Below, in pieces: positions 47,426 to 63,253 of a stretch of 64,000 nt of DNA; the stretch's first letter is position 1, and every line of letters starts with the position of its first letter. The position numbers and the translations under genes are program-made. Under the pieces are notes generated by a model. That model did not search any database. It had not been told where the DNA came from and saw only the letters and a program-made list of their open reading frames with translations. This DNA is from Coprinopsis marcescibilis (taxonomy: Eukaryota > Basidiomycota > Agaricomycetes > Agaricales > Psathyrellaceae), in the NCBI GenBank assembly GCA_004369085.1, contig ML210147.1, positions 1,224,393-1,288,392 on the forward strand, written 5' to 3'.

Positions 47426-48802
47426 TTAAGCCGTCTCCTTCTGGGTCTCACTATCAGCATTCCTACTTGACGTCTCCTGCTGAACCTCAGCGCTTTGGAT
47501 CCCGAAGGATTGTTCAGGTGTAACATCACCGGCAAACATCAGGGGACGTGAAAAAGCTTCCCTCGTTGACCTAGGAGGTGCATTGATCCAAGATCTTCCA
47601 GTAGTAACCCTAAAAATCACCATCTGCGGGGATATGGCCTAGATATCGAACGATAAGTTGCAATCAAGACTTGCGCCCATCTAGATGTGTTTTTGTGTGG
47701 GACTCACTGTAAACGCATAATACAGAACTCGAAACACGCTAGCGACGGCCAGAAGCCTGATGTGGTGCTGCATTGGTACACTCTGTGGGATTTGTGCAAA
47801 GGTGACTGCAGCAAGGGCGAGCCCTGAAAGCGTGAGAGGTACAGCCGCTTCGATAAGGATGTAGGCGACCCCCGAATACACTTTCAGGCTCTTCCCTGGA
47901 AGGCTTTTGGCGAGCTCTTTTCGAGCCTTGAGAAGGTGGTAGGATATTAGGGCTGTGATTCCGACGTTGGTTGCCACCCCCAGTCCGATCCATATGCCTT
48001 CTGGTGGAACCGGGATAGCGTCCGCATGGTTATGGACCGTGTGGCTTATCACCCTCAAAAGATGCACCCTGTAGTGTACGTTGAAGGCTGAATTGGGGTA
48101 AGACAAGCTGCATGAGCTTCGGGCAGCCTAACACGATGCGACGTATGAGTTTACTCGCCTATTGCCCCAAGGTAGGTCATGGTTGGGAAGATGACAAGCC
48201 ATCGTGAGTTATTCAGCACAACGTAGCATCGGTATAGCTGGAGAGAGTTTGATAAAGGCTTAACCCACACCTCGCCAAATATCTGCTTACCAATAGCCCA
48301 TCGCCAAGAGTGAAGAGCAAGAGAGAAGAGATGATACTGGGGATTAACATCGGCACCGTCTTCTCCGCGTCCCATGCCTTTGGTGACAAAAGGTCTTTTC
48401 CCGTGGAAGCTTGAAGGAGCAACTTGAACACGGAGTCGACCTCCAGGAAAGCGTTCACGCTCTGGACCACAAAAAGGAGACAGCTGGCAAAGATGTAGCG
48501 TGACCTTCCCTTTCTCGCTTCCTTGGGTGTTCCGAAGAAGACGGTCATGGAATAGAGCACCATGAAGCACTGCAGACCTAGATCAATAAGCGGAGTGAGC
48601 TTCGGAGAGTGGAAGGCCGGCGAGGACTTATACCCGTGCAAAAGCTTGCAAGGAGGTCCGCGGCCCATGCAGAGCGTGCCAAGGTCAGCCCCAGTTCTTC
48701 GAATTCGACAGAAAGCATTGGAGACGAATGCGAGGAGCTGGCTGGAGTCCTGGGTATAAATACCTTTCTCGCACCAGCGGAAGGTTGCACGTTATTAGGC
48801 AT
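47426..48802 (-). CDS. Seven-helix integral membrane protein, Agaricomycete type
   Basis: Exons 48802-48634, 48577-48291, 48237-48155, 48107-47708, 47638-47426; 383 residues, all junctions GT-AG and in frame. Hydrophobic helices include the segments around QCFMVLYSMTVFF, YIFASCLLFVVQSVNAFL, SIISSLLLFTLGDGLL, WLVIFPTMTYLGAI, IWIGLGVATNVGITALISYH, GVAYILIEAAVPLTLSGLAL and LLAVASVFRVLYYAF, giving about seven spans, followed by a short hydrophilic tail starting IFRVTTGRSWI. The GDGLL-YRCYV motif after the third helix and the FR-TGRSW tail motif recur in a large basidiomycete family of plasma-membrane proteins whose function is not established. It resembles a receptor in topology only. No signal peptide is needed or seen. 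Confidence 0.82.
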
Positions 48803-49487
48803 CTTGTTCTGAAAGTTCCAAAGTTGGAGAAAATGAACCGCGTTCCTTGTGCGTGCCGGATGTTTGAATGAGCTGCCGCACGCTCAGGTTGTTCCCCGAG
48901 TCCCAGGATAGCCTGAATCCGTAAGCGGGATGATTATTTTGTCCGATCTGGCAATTAAGAACGCATTCAATCAAGATTTGGGAATAGAGAGGCAGGGAAG
49001 CGAAGGCTGAAAAAAAGCTTCACAAATCTTTCTCGCCTGGAATGAGTGAATTGCATCAGATGTGAACGATGATACATACTGCTTAAACCAAAGATGGGTC
49101 TAAATCTTCAACGAGGTTGTTTGCGTGGGGATTGGTAGCTATCGCTGTGGCTGCAGAAATAGTCATGCGATGTCCCATCCCGTGAACTCGGAACTAGGAC
49201 GGGTATCTAGAGGGTTATGTCGCGATTTTTATCCTCCACATCGTATCCGACGGCGGAAATAGCCTGCTCGGTTGGTGATTGTGAGGAAACAACTTTAAGA
49301 TTTGACAGATAAATGAGGGTTTCTGTGGAAATGTCAGTCAGAGGGGGCAGAGGAGAGACTCTGACACCGCTTCCAATTATAAACATTGGGAGACGTTGAC
49401 CGACGCGGAAACGCCAAACTTTGTCGATTTTGAGAGGGGGCATCAAATCTAGAATGTATTCCGGCAAAATTAGACAACGTCGATAAT
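48803..49487. other. Intergenic region between PAM17 stop and seven-helix protein start
   Basis: Should hold the promoter of the seven-helix gene. A minus-strand frame of 86 codons (49467-49207) lies 20 nt past the PAM17 stop; no domain recognised and it is most likely chance. Confidence 0.5.
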
Positions 49488-50401
49488 TTAATCATCCTTT
49501 TCTGGGAGCAGGACCTTTCTCCTGTATTTGTTTTGGTCCCTAAGCCACTGAGACCGGAGATTGGTGTGGTGAGGATGCGGCGAAAGGAAGGGATCATACC
49601 TGTCTATACTGATGGAGGGAACCGATTCTTTCCCCTACGAGCATTCGTTAGTTGACACAGGATGAGACAGGGCATGAATAATGATTTAATCTCACCGTAG
49701 TAGTCGGGAACAGGTGCAGTTGGGCTTTGAAGCGAAGCGTCTACCCGATTCTTTGCAATCCTTCGAAGGAATTCTCTATCTTTCTCGTCAATGATTTGGA
49801 CTTGATTGCGGTGACTCCAGCGCCACATAGAACGACCAATAGTTGGCCCTACGACGGCACCAGTTCCTAGAATTGGAGTTGTCGTTAGCTGTTGCACTCG
49901 GGTTACAGAAAGAGTGCAGACCTGCACATGCGACGGTAAGGAACCCATAGACCATGAAGGGGTCGAATCCCTAATACGAATATGAATGGTGCATACAAGC
50001 AGCCAACGCAGTTAAGTAGACGTACGAAGATAAGCTTCATTGGGTCAGTCTCCAGTGAGCCGAAATACGCGATTCCGGCGGCGAATCCTGCAATGCCAGC
50101 AGGAACGGTCGCAACCTAAACATAAGGCCAATGTTAGCCAACGAGTACCAAGACCATTTCGGCAACATACATTTTCCCAGCGCCTCCTGCTTTTACGAAT
50201 GGCCAGGTATTGGGGCCATGTCAGGTCGAGTTTTGAAGGACCTTTCCGTACCGGTTTCGATTCACTTCCTGGCGCCTTGGCTGGGTTCGAAACGTTTGCT
50301 TGAGTCGCCAAACTTCTAGTGACCCTCAGGGCCTTCGAGATAGACATTCCGTCCGTATTTTTCAAGCTTGCGACCGCTCTTCTGGTGCTGGCGAGAGACA
50401 T
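49488..50401 (-). CDS. PAM17: Pam17, subunit of the TIM23 presequence translocase-associated import motor
   Basis: Inner-mitochondrial-membrane protein that helps organise the Pam16-Pam18 co-chaperone module of the import motor. Exons: 50401-50171, 50115-50026, 49970-49922, 49866-49696, 49634-49600, 49547-49488; 211 residues, the family length. Residues 1-50 are rich in Arg, Ser and Ala (MSLASTRRAVASLKN, RVTRSLATQA), a mitochondrial targeting sequence. The core begins LTWPQYLAIRKSRRRWE. Two hydrophobic spans follow, VPAGIAGFAAGIAYFGSLET and FDPFMVYGFLTVACAGTGAV, then the conserved GRSMWRWSHRN and DYYGERIGSLHQYRQWLRDQ, ending with the LLPEKDD tail. The 35-nt fifth exon is needed to link YYG to RQW. 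It shares a 106-bp divergent promoter with the SNF2 helicase gene. Confidence 0.94.
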
Positions 50402-50507
50402 TGTGGTTGTTCCTGGAAGACCAGGCGTTGCGCGTTGGTTCGTGACGCAAACGATCAAGACCTATTCGTGGGAACAATTTATTACAAGGTTTAATTGATT
50501 ACTGAAA
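50402..50507. promoter_or_regulatory. Divergent promoter between PAM17 and the SNF2 helicase
   Basis: Start codons are 106 bp apart on opposite strands; both genes must be driven from this segment or from within the neighbour. No TATA box recognised. Confidence 0.5.
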
Positions 50508-55025
<4,518 letters not shown>

Positions 55026-55161
55026 TGACTGAACACATTTGCCACCGTCGCATCAACGTCGCATCCTCCAGTTCTCCACTTGAGTTTTGTTTCGAACTGT
55101 ATATCATTGCGTTTTCTACCCATATCATTAACAGCACAAACACGGAAATACCAATAAACTA

Positions 55162-56913
55162 TCACTGTAATTTACTCTTGCTCACCCTTTCAGCATGCGC
55201 AGTCAATACATCATTCAACCCATCCCGTTTCAAACAATTCTCAAACGCAAAACTCTTGGCCAGCTCCTCCAACTGCACTTCGTCAAGACCCTTGAGGAGG
55301 TCAGCCCATTCTTTGACGAGGAACTCAGCCACCAGCATTGTCCTCGACAATCTGGTGACTCGTTCTGGAACAGTCCATAGCGGTGGGTAGAGTTTGAGGT
55401 GCGATTTGTCTTTCACAGATTCTTCGATAAGGGAGACGATTGGGCTGTAAATGTGTTTGACGTGCGTATCGTCTTTACCCCAAGCATCTGCCGCAAGACG
55501 GTGCTTCTTGGCGAGGAACTCTTGGAACTTCTTGCGGTAGGGAGTGTCCGGGGATACGTAGACCATTCCTTGGAATCCTATATCCTTGTAAAGCCAGATC
55601 GACCAACTAAGGCGGTCCTGTACATCAAGCATTTAGCTCGCACATTCCCATTCCAGCACTAAATCGACGCCAACCTTTTCGTAAATCTCCAACTGATCCT
55701 TCAAAACTTCATACCGCCTCTCGTTAATATCCTCCGTCTTATCCCCATCATACTCCTTCCTCGCATACACCGGGCCCCACTCCCCATTCCACACACACAA
55801 CCCCCTCTGATCCATCCACTCCCTCTTCCGCTTGTACGTCTTCACCAGTCTCTCCTTCTGCGCTTCACTCCCTTCATAGGGCTCCGGCGAGCTCGGGAAC
55901 CCATACACCGCATAATCATGTATCGCATACGCCGTATTCCTCCACCTCCTCCCCGCATCTTCCGGAAACTTTGTAAAATCAGTGGCAAAGGTGTTCCCAT
56001 CCAAGAAGATAATATGCTCCTCGTCAATCGGACGTATGGTGTCGTGCAACCTGTCATACACGTCGACGAGGGCTTTGTGCTGGGGATGAGGGTCGGCGGG
56101 CTCGTTGAGGACGTTGTAGCCCGCGACCCAGGTATTGTCCTTGTACTTCTTCGCGAGCTCGCTCCAGAGCCACACTAGCCGGTCCTGAAAGTCCTTGTGC
56201 CGCCAAAAATTGGCAAGGTGGGTCCCCCCGTCTGCGTGCCAGCCGCCACTCTGCCCACCAGGTGCGGTGTGCACGTCGATGACGGTATAGATTGAGTGCT
56301 TGGCGCTGATTTCTATGGCCCTATCGAGGTGCTTGAATGCGTTTGGCTTGAGTACTCGTGGGTTCTGGTCATCTAATATTGGCGTGAGCATCAAGGTGGC
56401 CAAGTCTCAAGATATAGCTCCTATACCCTCAAAATGTCGATATCCGACAGCGATTCGGATACAGTTCAATCCCAGCGACTTGAAGAAGGCTGCATCAGGT
56501 TCTGCAAAGAAATGTTCAAGGAACTAGAATTCAAGGCCATAGTCAGTCCTAGCGACCACAACGACAGAAGCGTGCGCGTAGTGACGCACCTTGTCAAAGA
56601 AGAACTCGGACTTCTGTTTGCCGATAGCCTCTTCCAAGCCCTCCCGAACTTGGTATTCGCACCCCGGAAAGCCTGATCTCCGTCAACATCGAGCTCACCA
56701 GTACCCCAGTAAGATATATATAATGTACCTGAAATGAAATTCTCCATCCTATTGCATCAACACCCACAAGCGAATGAGCCCAGCCCAGCCTCGAGGAGAG
56801 GGTTCCAAGAGGACTCACGTCATCCAGCCACCAAGCCCAGCACCATGTAACACAACCTCGTTTCCATGCTGATCCACAATCCGTGTTCCATCTACCTTGA
56901 GAAAGCCGGACAT
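55162..56913 (-). CDS. Glycoside hydrolase family 5 enzyme, apparently non-secreted
   Basis: Retaining beta-glycosidase fold (TIM barrel). Exons: 56913-56819, 56748-56729 (20 nt), 56672-56590, 56523-56427, 56372-55675, 55617-55162; 482 residues. The N-terminus GFLKVDGTRIVDQHGNEVVL leads to GAGLGGWM, ENFISGFPGCEYQVRE and LNCIRIAVGYRHFED. Acid/base Glu189 lies in YNVLNEPADPH and nucleophile Glu296 in VWNGEWGPVYAR; IHDYAVYGFP and WSIWLYKDIGFQGMVYV complete the GH5 signature. The last intron (donor GTTGGC at 55674) is inferred because its removal joins LEIYEK to DRLSWSIW; read-through meets a stop. No signal peptide or membrane anchor is visible, so an intracellular or unconventionally exported enzyme is likely. 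The substrate is not determined. A TATATAA box lies 72-78 nt upstream. Confidence 0.93.
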
Positions 56914-57233
56914 ACTTTGATTGTGTCGTTCTAGAAAGAAACAAAAAGGAAAGAATCCTGGTTCCTGAAATTGTACCTCAAGTATTATATATTATCGGTC
57001 AATCTTCGGGAATTGGTCAGACAGAAAGAACATGGGACGTCGAGGGCCCGAGGCGGTCGCCAGTCACCAGACTGATCGACGACGCTAAGCAATTAGTTGA
57101 ACTTGCCAAGGTGGAGCAGACGTACAACGAGAATCTAAAGAAGCAAAAGGCATATTTCGAGAGTAGTCACGCAACTGGTTATAGATTGTCCATCGTCTCC
57201 ACCAAGGTACAATAATAGCCAAAAGGACATGCC
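56914..57233. other. Intergenic region, GH5 promoter and F-box gene 3' flank
   Basis: 320 bp between two tandem minus-strand genes. It holds a TATA-like box for the GH5 gene; no other feature seen. Confidence 0.5.
56985..56991 (-). promoter_or_regulatory. TATA-like box of the GH5 gene
   Basis: Minus-strand TATATAA, 72-78 nt upstream of the ATG at 56913. Confidence 0.35.
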
Positions 57234-59622
57234 CTACGATAGTTGCACGAAGCTGGTATCGATACCATGCGCAAAGTCCCATACACAAATCCTCTGTCGA
57301 GACCAGAATCAGTGTCACGTATATCTCGCAAAGTATAATTGACTAACCTGATCCTCCCCGCATGAAACAATCTGCAAAGAAAGTTAAGGCCTATATCACA
57401 AAGAAACATGATGACCAAGACCCACCTTGGTCCTATCAAAGTCAACACAGAAGATTCGACCTGTATGCCCTCCAGTGAGGTCAGCAACAAGAGCTCCTGT
57501 CCTCTTATCCCAGACCTAACAACAACCCATCCACCAAGCGTTAGCCACGTGGGAATTAGAACAAACTAAAAAGACAGACCTTGATAGTCAAATCGTAGCT
57601 CCCGCTAATGACGAAGTCGTCTCCGAGAGAAACAGTCCTGACCAAATTCCCGTGCGTGCAATTTCTCAGTCGATGGATTGCACTTCCATCCCCGCCAACG
57701 TCTTGGCGAATACCAATCACTGCGGTTCCACCAAGCTGACCGCGATCACCTCCACAATTCTGGCAGGCAAACAACGGGAAGCCAGCATGTACTGAGGTGT
57801 CATTCGGGTATGAGTTGTCTGAGGCTAGAGACACGGGCAACGCCGCAGACGCCGTTCCGGCGCCAGTTGCAGAGGCCCGATCGTACTCGGGCGAGGTCGA
57901 CCATCCGCGAAGAGTCGTGATGTCAAAGACGCGTAAATGCTTGTCCGAAGAACCCGAAAGAATGAGCGGGGGATTAAATGAGATCGAGGCGATTCTGGGG
58001 AACAAGGACAATTAGTCAATTATGTAGATAAAAGAAGCCAAATGAATAGATGGGTGCAGGTGGCGAACAAAAGGCGGGCAAGGAACACAAAGAAGGCGCA
58101 TATACTCACCCTCGTGAATGATGGTTGTCAAAAGTCCTAAGCAATTTGCCAGTTTTTGAGTCCCAAAGTCGGATAGAGCGGTCACCAGACCCAGAGACGA
58201 TGTACGAATCTGAGATCGAAACAGCATTAACCGCCGCTCGATGTTCGTCCAGTACAAACCGGAGCTTGAGATCAGGGAAGGAATAGCTGCGGACAGTGCG
58301 GTCTGAGTAACAAACGTCAATTAGCCCGTCGAACAGGGATATATCAGAGGCAAGACTCGCCTTTAGAGCATGACACCAGCTGCTGATTGTCGAATCTAAC
58401 ACACAGTACGCTATCTTCGTGGTCACAGATAGTTTTCAAGTGCCTGTTGTTTTTCAAATCCCACAAGACCACCCGTCGATCACTTCCGGCACTGGCCAGA
58501 TAACCGTTATGAGCGCATAGACTTAAAACGGAGCTTGTATGGAAGCCGGAGATGACACGTTCCACCCGGCTGGAGGTCAGGCACCACTGCCTCACTGTCT
58601 TGTCCCTGGAGCCAGTGAATAACAGCTGTCGCCCTGTTTCGGGTTCTGTGTAGAGTTGCAGGCAGTAAATGGTGTTCGTGTGTCCACCCAAAGGTGTTCC
58701 CCTTGTTTGTAACGGCGACAGCCGGTATGAGGATGATATGAATCGATTTCGCAGGCGAATATGTGTCTGGTGCAGCAGTTTGAAATCCGGTTTCCGGAAT
58801 GAATCTGGAGTAACGCCGAAAATGGATGGAGCCGAGTGGCGAGACTGCTTGCCCAAGTGTGCACTGGATTTCGGTGCCACCTTTGTGACTGCGATTGAGG
58901 GTGTTGAATTTTGGTTGACCGAGGTGGAAGAGGAGGCGAATCCAGAGTCGAGTTCTGCATACATCATAGACAGTTCCACTTTGGCGTCGTCGATACTGTT
59001 GATATAGTGGTCTTCAGAGTCGGAATCCGAGTCCCCCATGCCTTCGTCGTCTGAGTGATCCCATTCGCGATCGGGCAATGGCAAATGATCCAAGGGTTGA
59101 GGCCGGTGGACGCGCCTCCAGGCCCACCGGTGGGTCTGACACAGTTCCTTCCAAAGGGCCTGATCATTAGCCAGTGTCCGCCATCGTTTGCTGACCAGAT
59201 TGCACGTTAGAAGCGTCTGATATGTGAGATGCGAGAAGATTTGGAGAGCCAATTCAATGGGCAGTGTCTGGATAGTGGCCCTCGTCGATCAAAGACTTTT
59301 CAAAGACACGCTAGACGTTGTTACTCACCCCGACGACATCAAACTGCAAAAGCGGGTGTATACGTCTCTGGACTGCTGCTAGGCGGGCTCTCGGCAGCTT
59401 CGAGAGTAGCTTCCAGGCGAGTTCTAGTACCAGTTGAGTATGACGGGGATCCCAACGCGAAAGACACGCACCTTCGACGTCGTCTGTCGCAGCGGCAGCG
59501 AGGTCGTCCATTGTCACAGACATTCTGAGACGCTTGAAGTGGGATGAGGGAAGAAGAGACAGGTCAGTGGCTTGAATGGAGGGCTTTGTATCATGGCGGA
59601 CTGGTTGAATAGCAACAGGCAT
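57234..59622 (-). CDS. F-box/WD40 repeat protein, SCF ubiquitin-ligase adaptor
   Basis: Exons: 59622-59329, 59267-58361, 58302-58110, 57994-57580, 57515-57426, 57371-57348 (24 nt), 57293-57234; 660 residues. The F-box is at about residues 99-145: TLPIELALQIFSHLTYQTLL then NLVSKRWRTLANDQALWKEL, the Skp1-binding motif. A charged Asp/Ser linker follows. Seven WD repeats form a propeller, recognisable by SGSRDKTVRQW-type endings: TGSRDKTVRQW, SAGSDRRVVLWD, SCSKDRTVRSYSF, SGSGDRSIRLWD, SGSSDKHLRVFD, SGSYDLTIKVWD, SCGEDQRICVWDF. The second intron starts with GC rather than GT (AAAG|GCGAGT) and ends TTACTCAG; only this joint yields SCSKDRT. The layout is that of Cdc4/Met30/Pof1-type substrate receptors; the substrate is unknown. 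Translation could instead start at Met in MSVTMDDL, about 33 residues on. Confidence 0.92.
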
Positions 59623-61098
59623 TGGTTATATTGACTGTTGATATGTTCCACACGTGGATGATCGAATCGAATGCCCAAAGTCCAAGTGGCAACCGGACAC
59701 AAACTATACAGCCAATCAAATCTTTTCCTCCTCCCATTGCGATTTTGATAGGCTCCTCCGCGGTTCATCCTCCAGGACTCATGCAACCTCAGTTATGCAC
59801 CAGAATCCAGTTCCTTTGGCTTTTCGCAGATCAGCCATTTGGAGAAACCTAGAAAAGCCGTATGGTTCCTTGTACTCGGATTCGAAAGCGACCTGAATAG
59901 TTTTGATAATTTGGACAGATCAGGAAAGCGCTAAAAGGGCTGGCTTGATCTTCGTCTTCTATATGTGTCTTCTTAGAAACCATGGAGAGTCGAAGGCCAC
60001 CAATTGTGTTCAGAAGAGGAAGGAAAAGGGCGCCCACATTCGTCGAATTGACACACTGACACTGGCTAGGACGGTGATGCGATCACGGTCCAATGAGCGT
60101 CCTTGCTGCTATCATCTTGCTTGTCGACGCTGGTCTATATTCTTCAAACCGGCTGGTCTAGACTCTTATTATCACCACCCCAAAACGCACTTCTCAGACG
60201 GCGCTATCTCTGGGACAGCTTCAACGATGCTGGTGCAACAACCGACAGATTGATACGAACAGAAAGTATGGCACTATGACCATGGGACCAGTGAAGCTCT
60301 GCTCCAGGCGACTGCAATAACGGCGAGACTTGAAACAAACTTTCGACTAGAATTCAAGTGTCATTCTCGTAGATTCTCATGCTCTGTGCCTCGGGCTACC
60401 TTGCCATAAATCCGCACACCAGTCCAAGGCTGTTAATGTTCGACAAGTGGCAGACTTTTCTGCGGCTTCCTGCCATCATCTTCTCGATGTGAGGGTGTGT
60501 GTGCCTCTGGAGTCTGGTCCAACAACGCACCTCATCAGAACTTTGTCATCTGCTATTGACTCTCCATCAACAAGTAATCTTTTGCTGCCCTCCTCTGCCA
60601 ACTCTTGGCACAGATTATTCATGGACCAGTGGATAACTAATCAGCTTGGAACATATGCCTGGTTGCGCCGTCTGCCCCGGATGCACTGTAACGTTTCTAG
60701 TTCGGCTTACCTGGTGATCTCCTTGACAATTTGTTTCGCTACTCAGTCTTCAGCTTCAATTCCTATCGTTTGACAGATCTTGGGTACACTAAGCTCAACC
60801 TATTTGTCAAGGTCAGCGTCTCTCAGATCTTTGGACCAATTCAGTAGAAAGAATCAGCGCCTTCAATCCTCCAGTGATATCGGAAAGGCCTGGGGCTGTT
60901 GGTCAGTACAGTATTTAGTACTCTATGTACACTGGGTAACTCTTATACTTCTAAGTACGTGGCATCGTTTAAAAATTCCATTCGACGTGAGAAATCATTG
61001 AATACCTTTTCTCAGGGTTGCAACCTCAAGAAGCAAGTAACTGCAATTGAAGCCAGCTCATCACCACCACCACCACCAGGCCCAAATTCCAATTCCGA
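59623..61098. other. Divergent intergenic region between the F-box and NACHT genes
   Basis: About 1.5 kb with short frames only (for example 60447-60773 plus). Near its right end a CAC triplet run (61062-61077) lies 21-37 nt before the NACHT start codon. No NACHT-like relic was seen on this side. Confidence 0.5.
61062..61077. repeat. CAC trinucleotide repeat in the NACHT gene leader
   Basis: Five CAC units in the probable 5' UTR of the NACHT gene. Confidence 0.8.
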
Positions 61099-63082
61099 AT
61101 GCCGGTCCTTAGCGAGGCGAGGGACGTCGCGCTACATGATTGCCAAATAACTGATGTGGCGGGGGACTTCATCGTCACCAATAACAATGGAACGGATGGT
61201 ATGCACTTCCTGCCAGTTTGCGAAGAGGCACTTCAGCTCAACGTGTTGTAGGTGTATCTGGGACCCTGTACCACCACATCGCCCCTGGTGCCCTTCATGA
61301 TGCCATGGAACGTAGCAACGCACCTCGATGTGCCGAACGCACTAGGGAGAAACTCCAAAGCGATGTGAACGCATGGATTACACGGCCAATGAACGCAAGC
61401 GCTCCGGACAATATCTTGTGGCTTCAGGGGGCGGCGGGATCCGGGAAATCAGCTATCGCGCAAAGCATTGCGGAGTCCTGCGAAGAACAAGGGATCCTGG
61501 CCGCGACATTCTTCTTCTCGTACCTCTCCAATCAGCGAGACAACCACTCCCGCTTTGTCTCTACCCTAGCCTACCAACTCGCCCTGAAGATCCCACACGC
61601 TCGCCAATTCGTTGGGGAAGCGGTGGTCACGGATGCTTCAGCCGTGACGAAGGGGATAAAGTTGCAGATGGAAACCCTCATTCTCAGGCCACTTGATAAG
61701 GCCAGGGACAAATCTCAAGGGGCACCATGGCCGAACTTCGTCATCATCATTGATGGGCTCGACGAGTGTCAGAACGAGAAGGAACAATCGGCAATCCTGG
61801 AAGTTATCTTCAACGCCTTGACTTCAGGTCGATTTCCATTCCGTCTGCTCATCGCAAGCCGACCAGAAACCGAGATGCGCAAGTTCTTCTCTGGTATCGC
61901 CCGGTCACGGACATGGAGCATCGACCTAAACACCGACTACGACGTCGAACCCGATATCGACATTTACCTCCGGGCATCATTTCGTCTTATCCACGCCAAA
62001 CACCAGATTCAGGGGGTATGGCCCCATGATGAAGATATCGCAAAGCTCGTGGAAAACGCTTCGGGACAATTTGTCTATGCATCTACTGTCATCAAGTACG
62101 TCGACGATCCAGCGCGCCAGCCCCAAGCCCATCTTGAAGAGGTCCTCGTGTTACAAGATTCCCGTGAAGGGGAGCATCCCCTTTCCCCACTCCATACCTT
62201 ATATTCTTCCATCCTCGCGAAGTGTGCAGATCCGAAGGAAACGGTCTTTGGGCTACGAGTTATTGGAGAAGTGGGGGAAATGGTCACAGCGGCTTCCTCC
62301 GTCAACGAGTTTATTCGGTGCGGTCCTCAAGAACTCAGGAGGCTCTTCGATAAAGTCCATTCGCTCCTTTACGTCCCCCCTCCATATGAGGTCCATGAAC
62401 ATAATTACAAACTCCACCACAAATCTTTGGTTGACTTTTTAGGCATGAAAGAGTCTCAGGTCATGGGACTCTACCTACCTCCGGAAAACTTTTACACACG
62501 TTATTGCTTGCTGTATTTCCGACATTGCCAAGGTGCAGCAGCTCTGCTTTGGTTCTAATCCTTACTGACAGTGGTTCATTTATTCAGGATTATCTATTCC
62601 CTCAACCGCAGCGGGAGACTCTCCGGGCGACCCTCTCCTCAGTTACATCCGCTTGGAAAACGTTTTCGACAAGATAGATCCAAATAACCAAGAGATCCTT
62701 CGATGGATGGAAGATTTCGACGTCAAAAAGTGGGTTGAATTGGAACTACGAGAACAGGGCGTCTATTGCCTGAAGGGGATGTATATCTACGTGCATCGTC
62801 GCGAATTCAAGGTCAGTGACCTTTAGTTCCCCTCCGGGTGATTGATAACTGACAATAACCGTCGGAATCTTTCAGTGCAGCTGGTGGAAATGCGGATCCA
62901 AATGTCGACGGTGGCGTACGACGATACGTCGCCAATGCCAGCTGCATATCAATTCTCCAGAATCACGCCTTGTCCTACCGAGCTGGTCGCATCTACTCAG
63001 GCTGAAATGGACTGCACCTTGTGAGGGCTTGGATGTAACAGACTACAAAGGAGATCGCCCTCTTTATTACTATACTGGCTGA
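61099..63082 (+). CDS. NACHT-domain NTPase (fungal NLR-like), no C-terminal repeats
   Basis: Exons 61099-61198, 61252-62532, 62588-62811 and 62876-63082 encode 603 residues. The first exon gives a short N-terminus (MPVLSEARDVALHDCQITDV, then AGDFIVTNNNGTDG), followed after splicing by GVSGTLYHHIAPGALHD. The NACHT ATPase has a Walker A GAAGSGKS at residues 93-100 (LWLQGAAGSGKSAIAQSIAE), FFFSYLSNQRDN, and a Walker B FVIIIDGLDEC at 196-206, then LLIASRPETE as sensor region. Downstream helical signatures NASGQFVYASTVIKYV and HKSLVDFLG are usual for basidiomycete NACHT proteins. The last two exons end in a Cys/Trp-rich basic tail (CSWWKCGSKCRRW) and no WD40, ankyrin or TPR array. Fungal NLRs act in non-self recognition and regulated cell death; that role here is inference. 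A decayed partial copy lies immediately downstream. Confidence 0.91.
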
Positions 63083-63253
63083 TGCAGATGTTTATTAGTT
63101 GAAAACAAAGTATCCCTCAGCGATTGACAGAATAATATTACTTTGTCCAAAGTGAACAGGTTTTCGGGACTTTCCGAACCCAAATCAGCCATCATTTGCT
63201 CGAAGGTGAAATGTTCCTTCAACTTCGTTGACCTCGAACTTGTTACATCTGCA

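Noticed and set aside
49207..49467. 86-codon minus-strand frame after PAM17
   Set aside because: Most likely 3' UTR of PAM17 or chance; no domain and no independent promoter.
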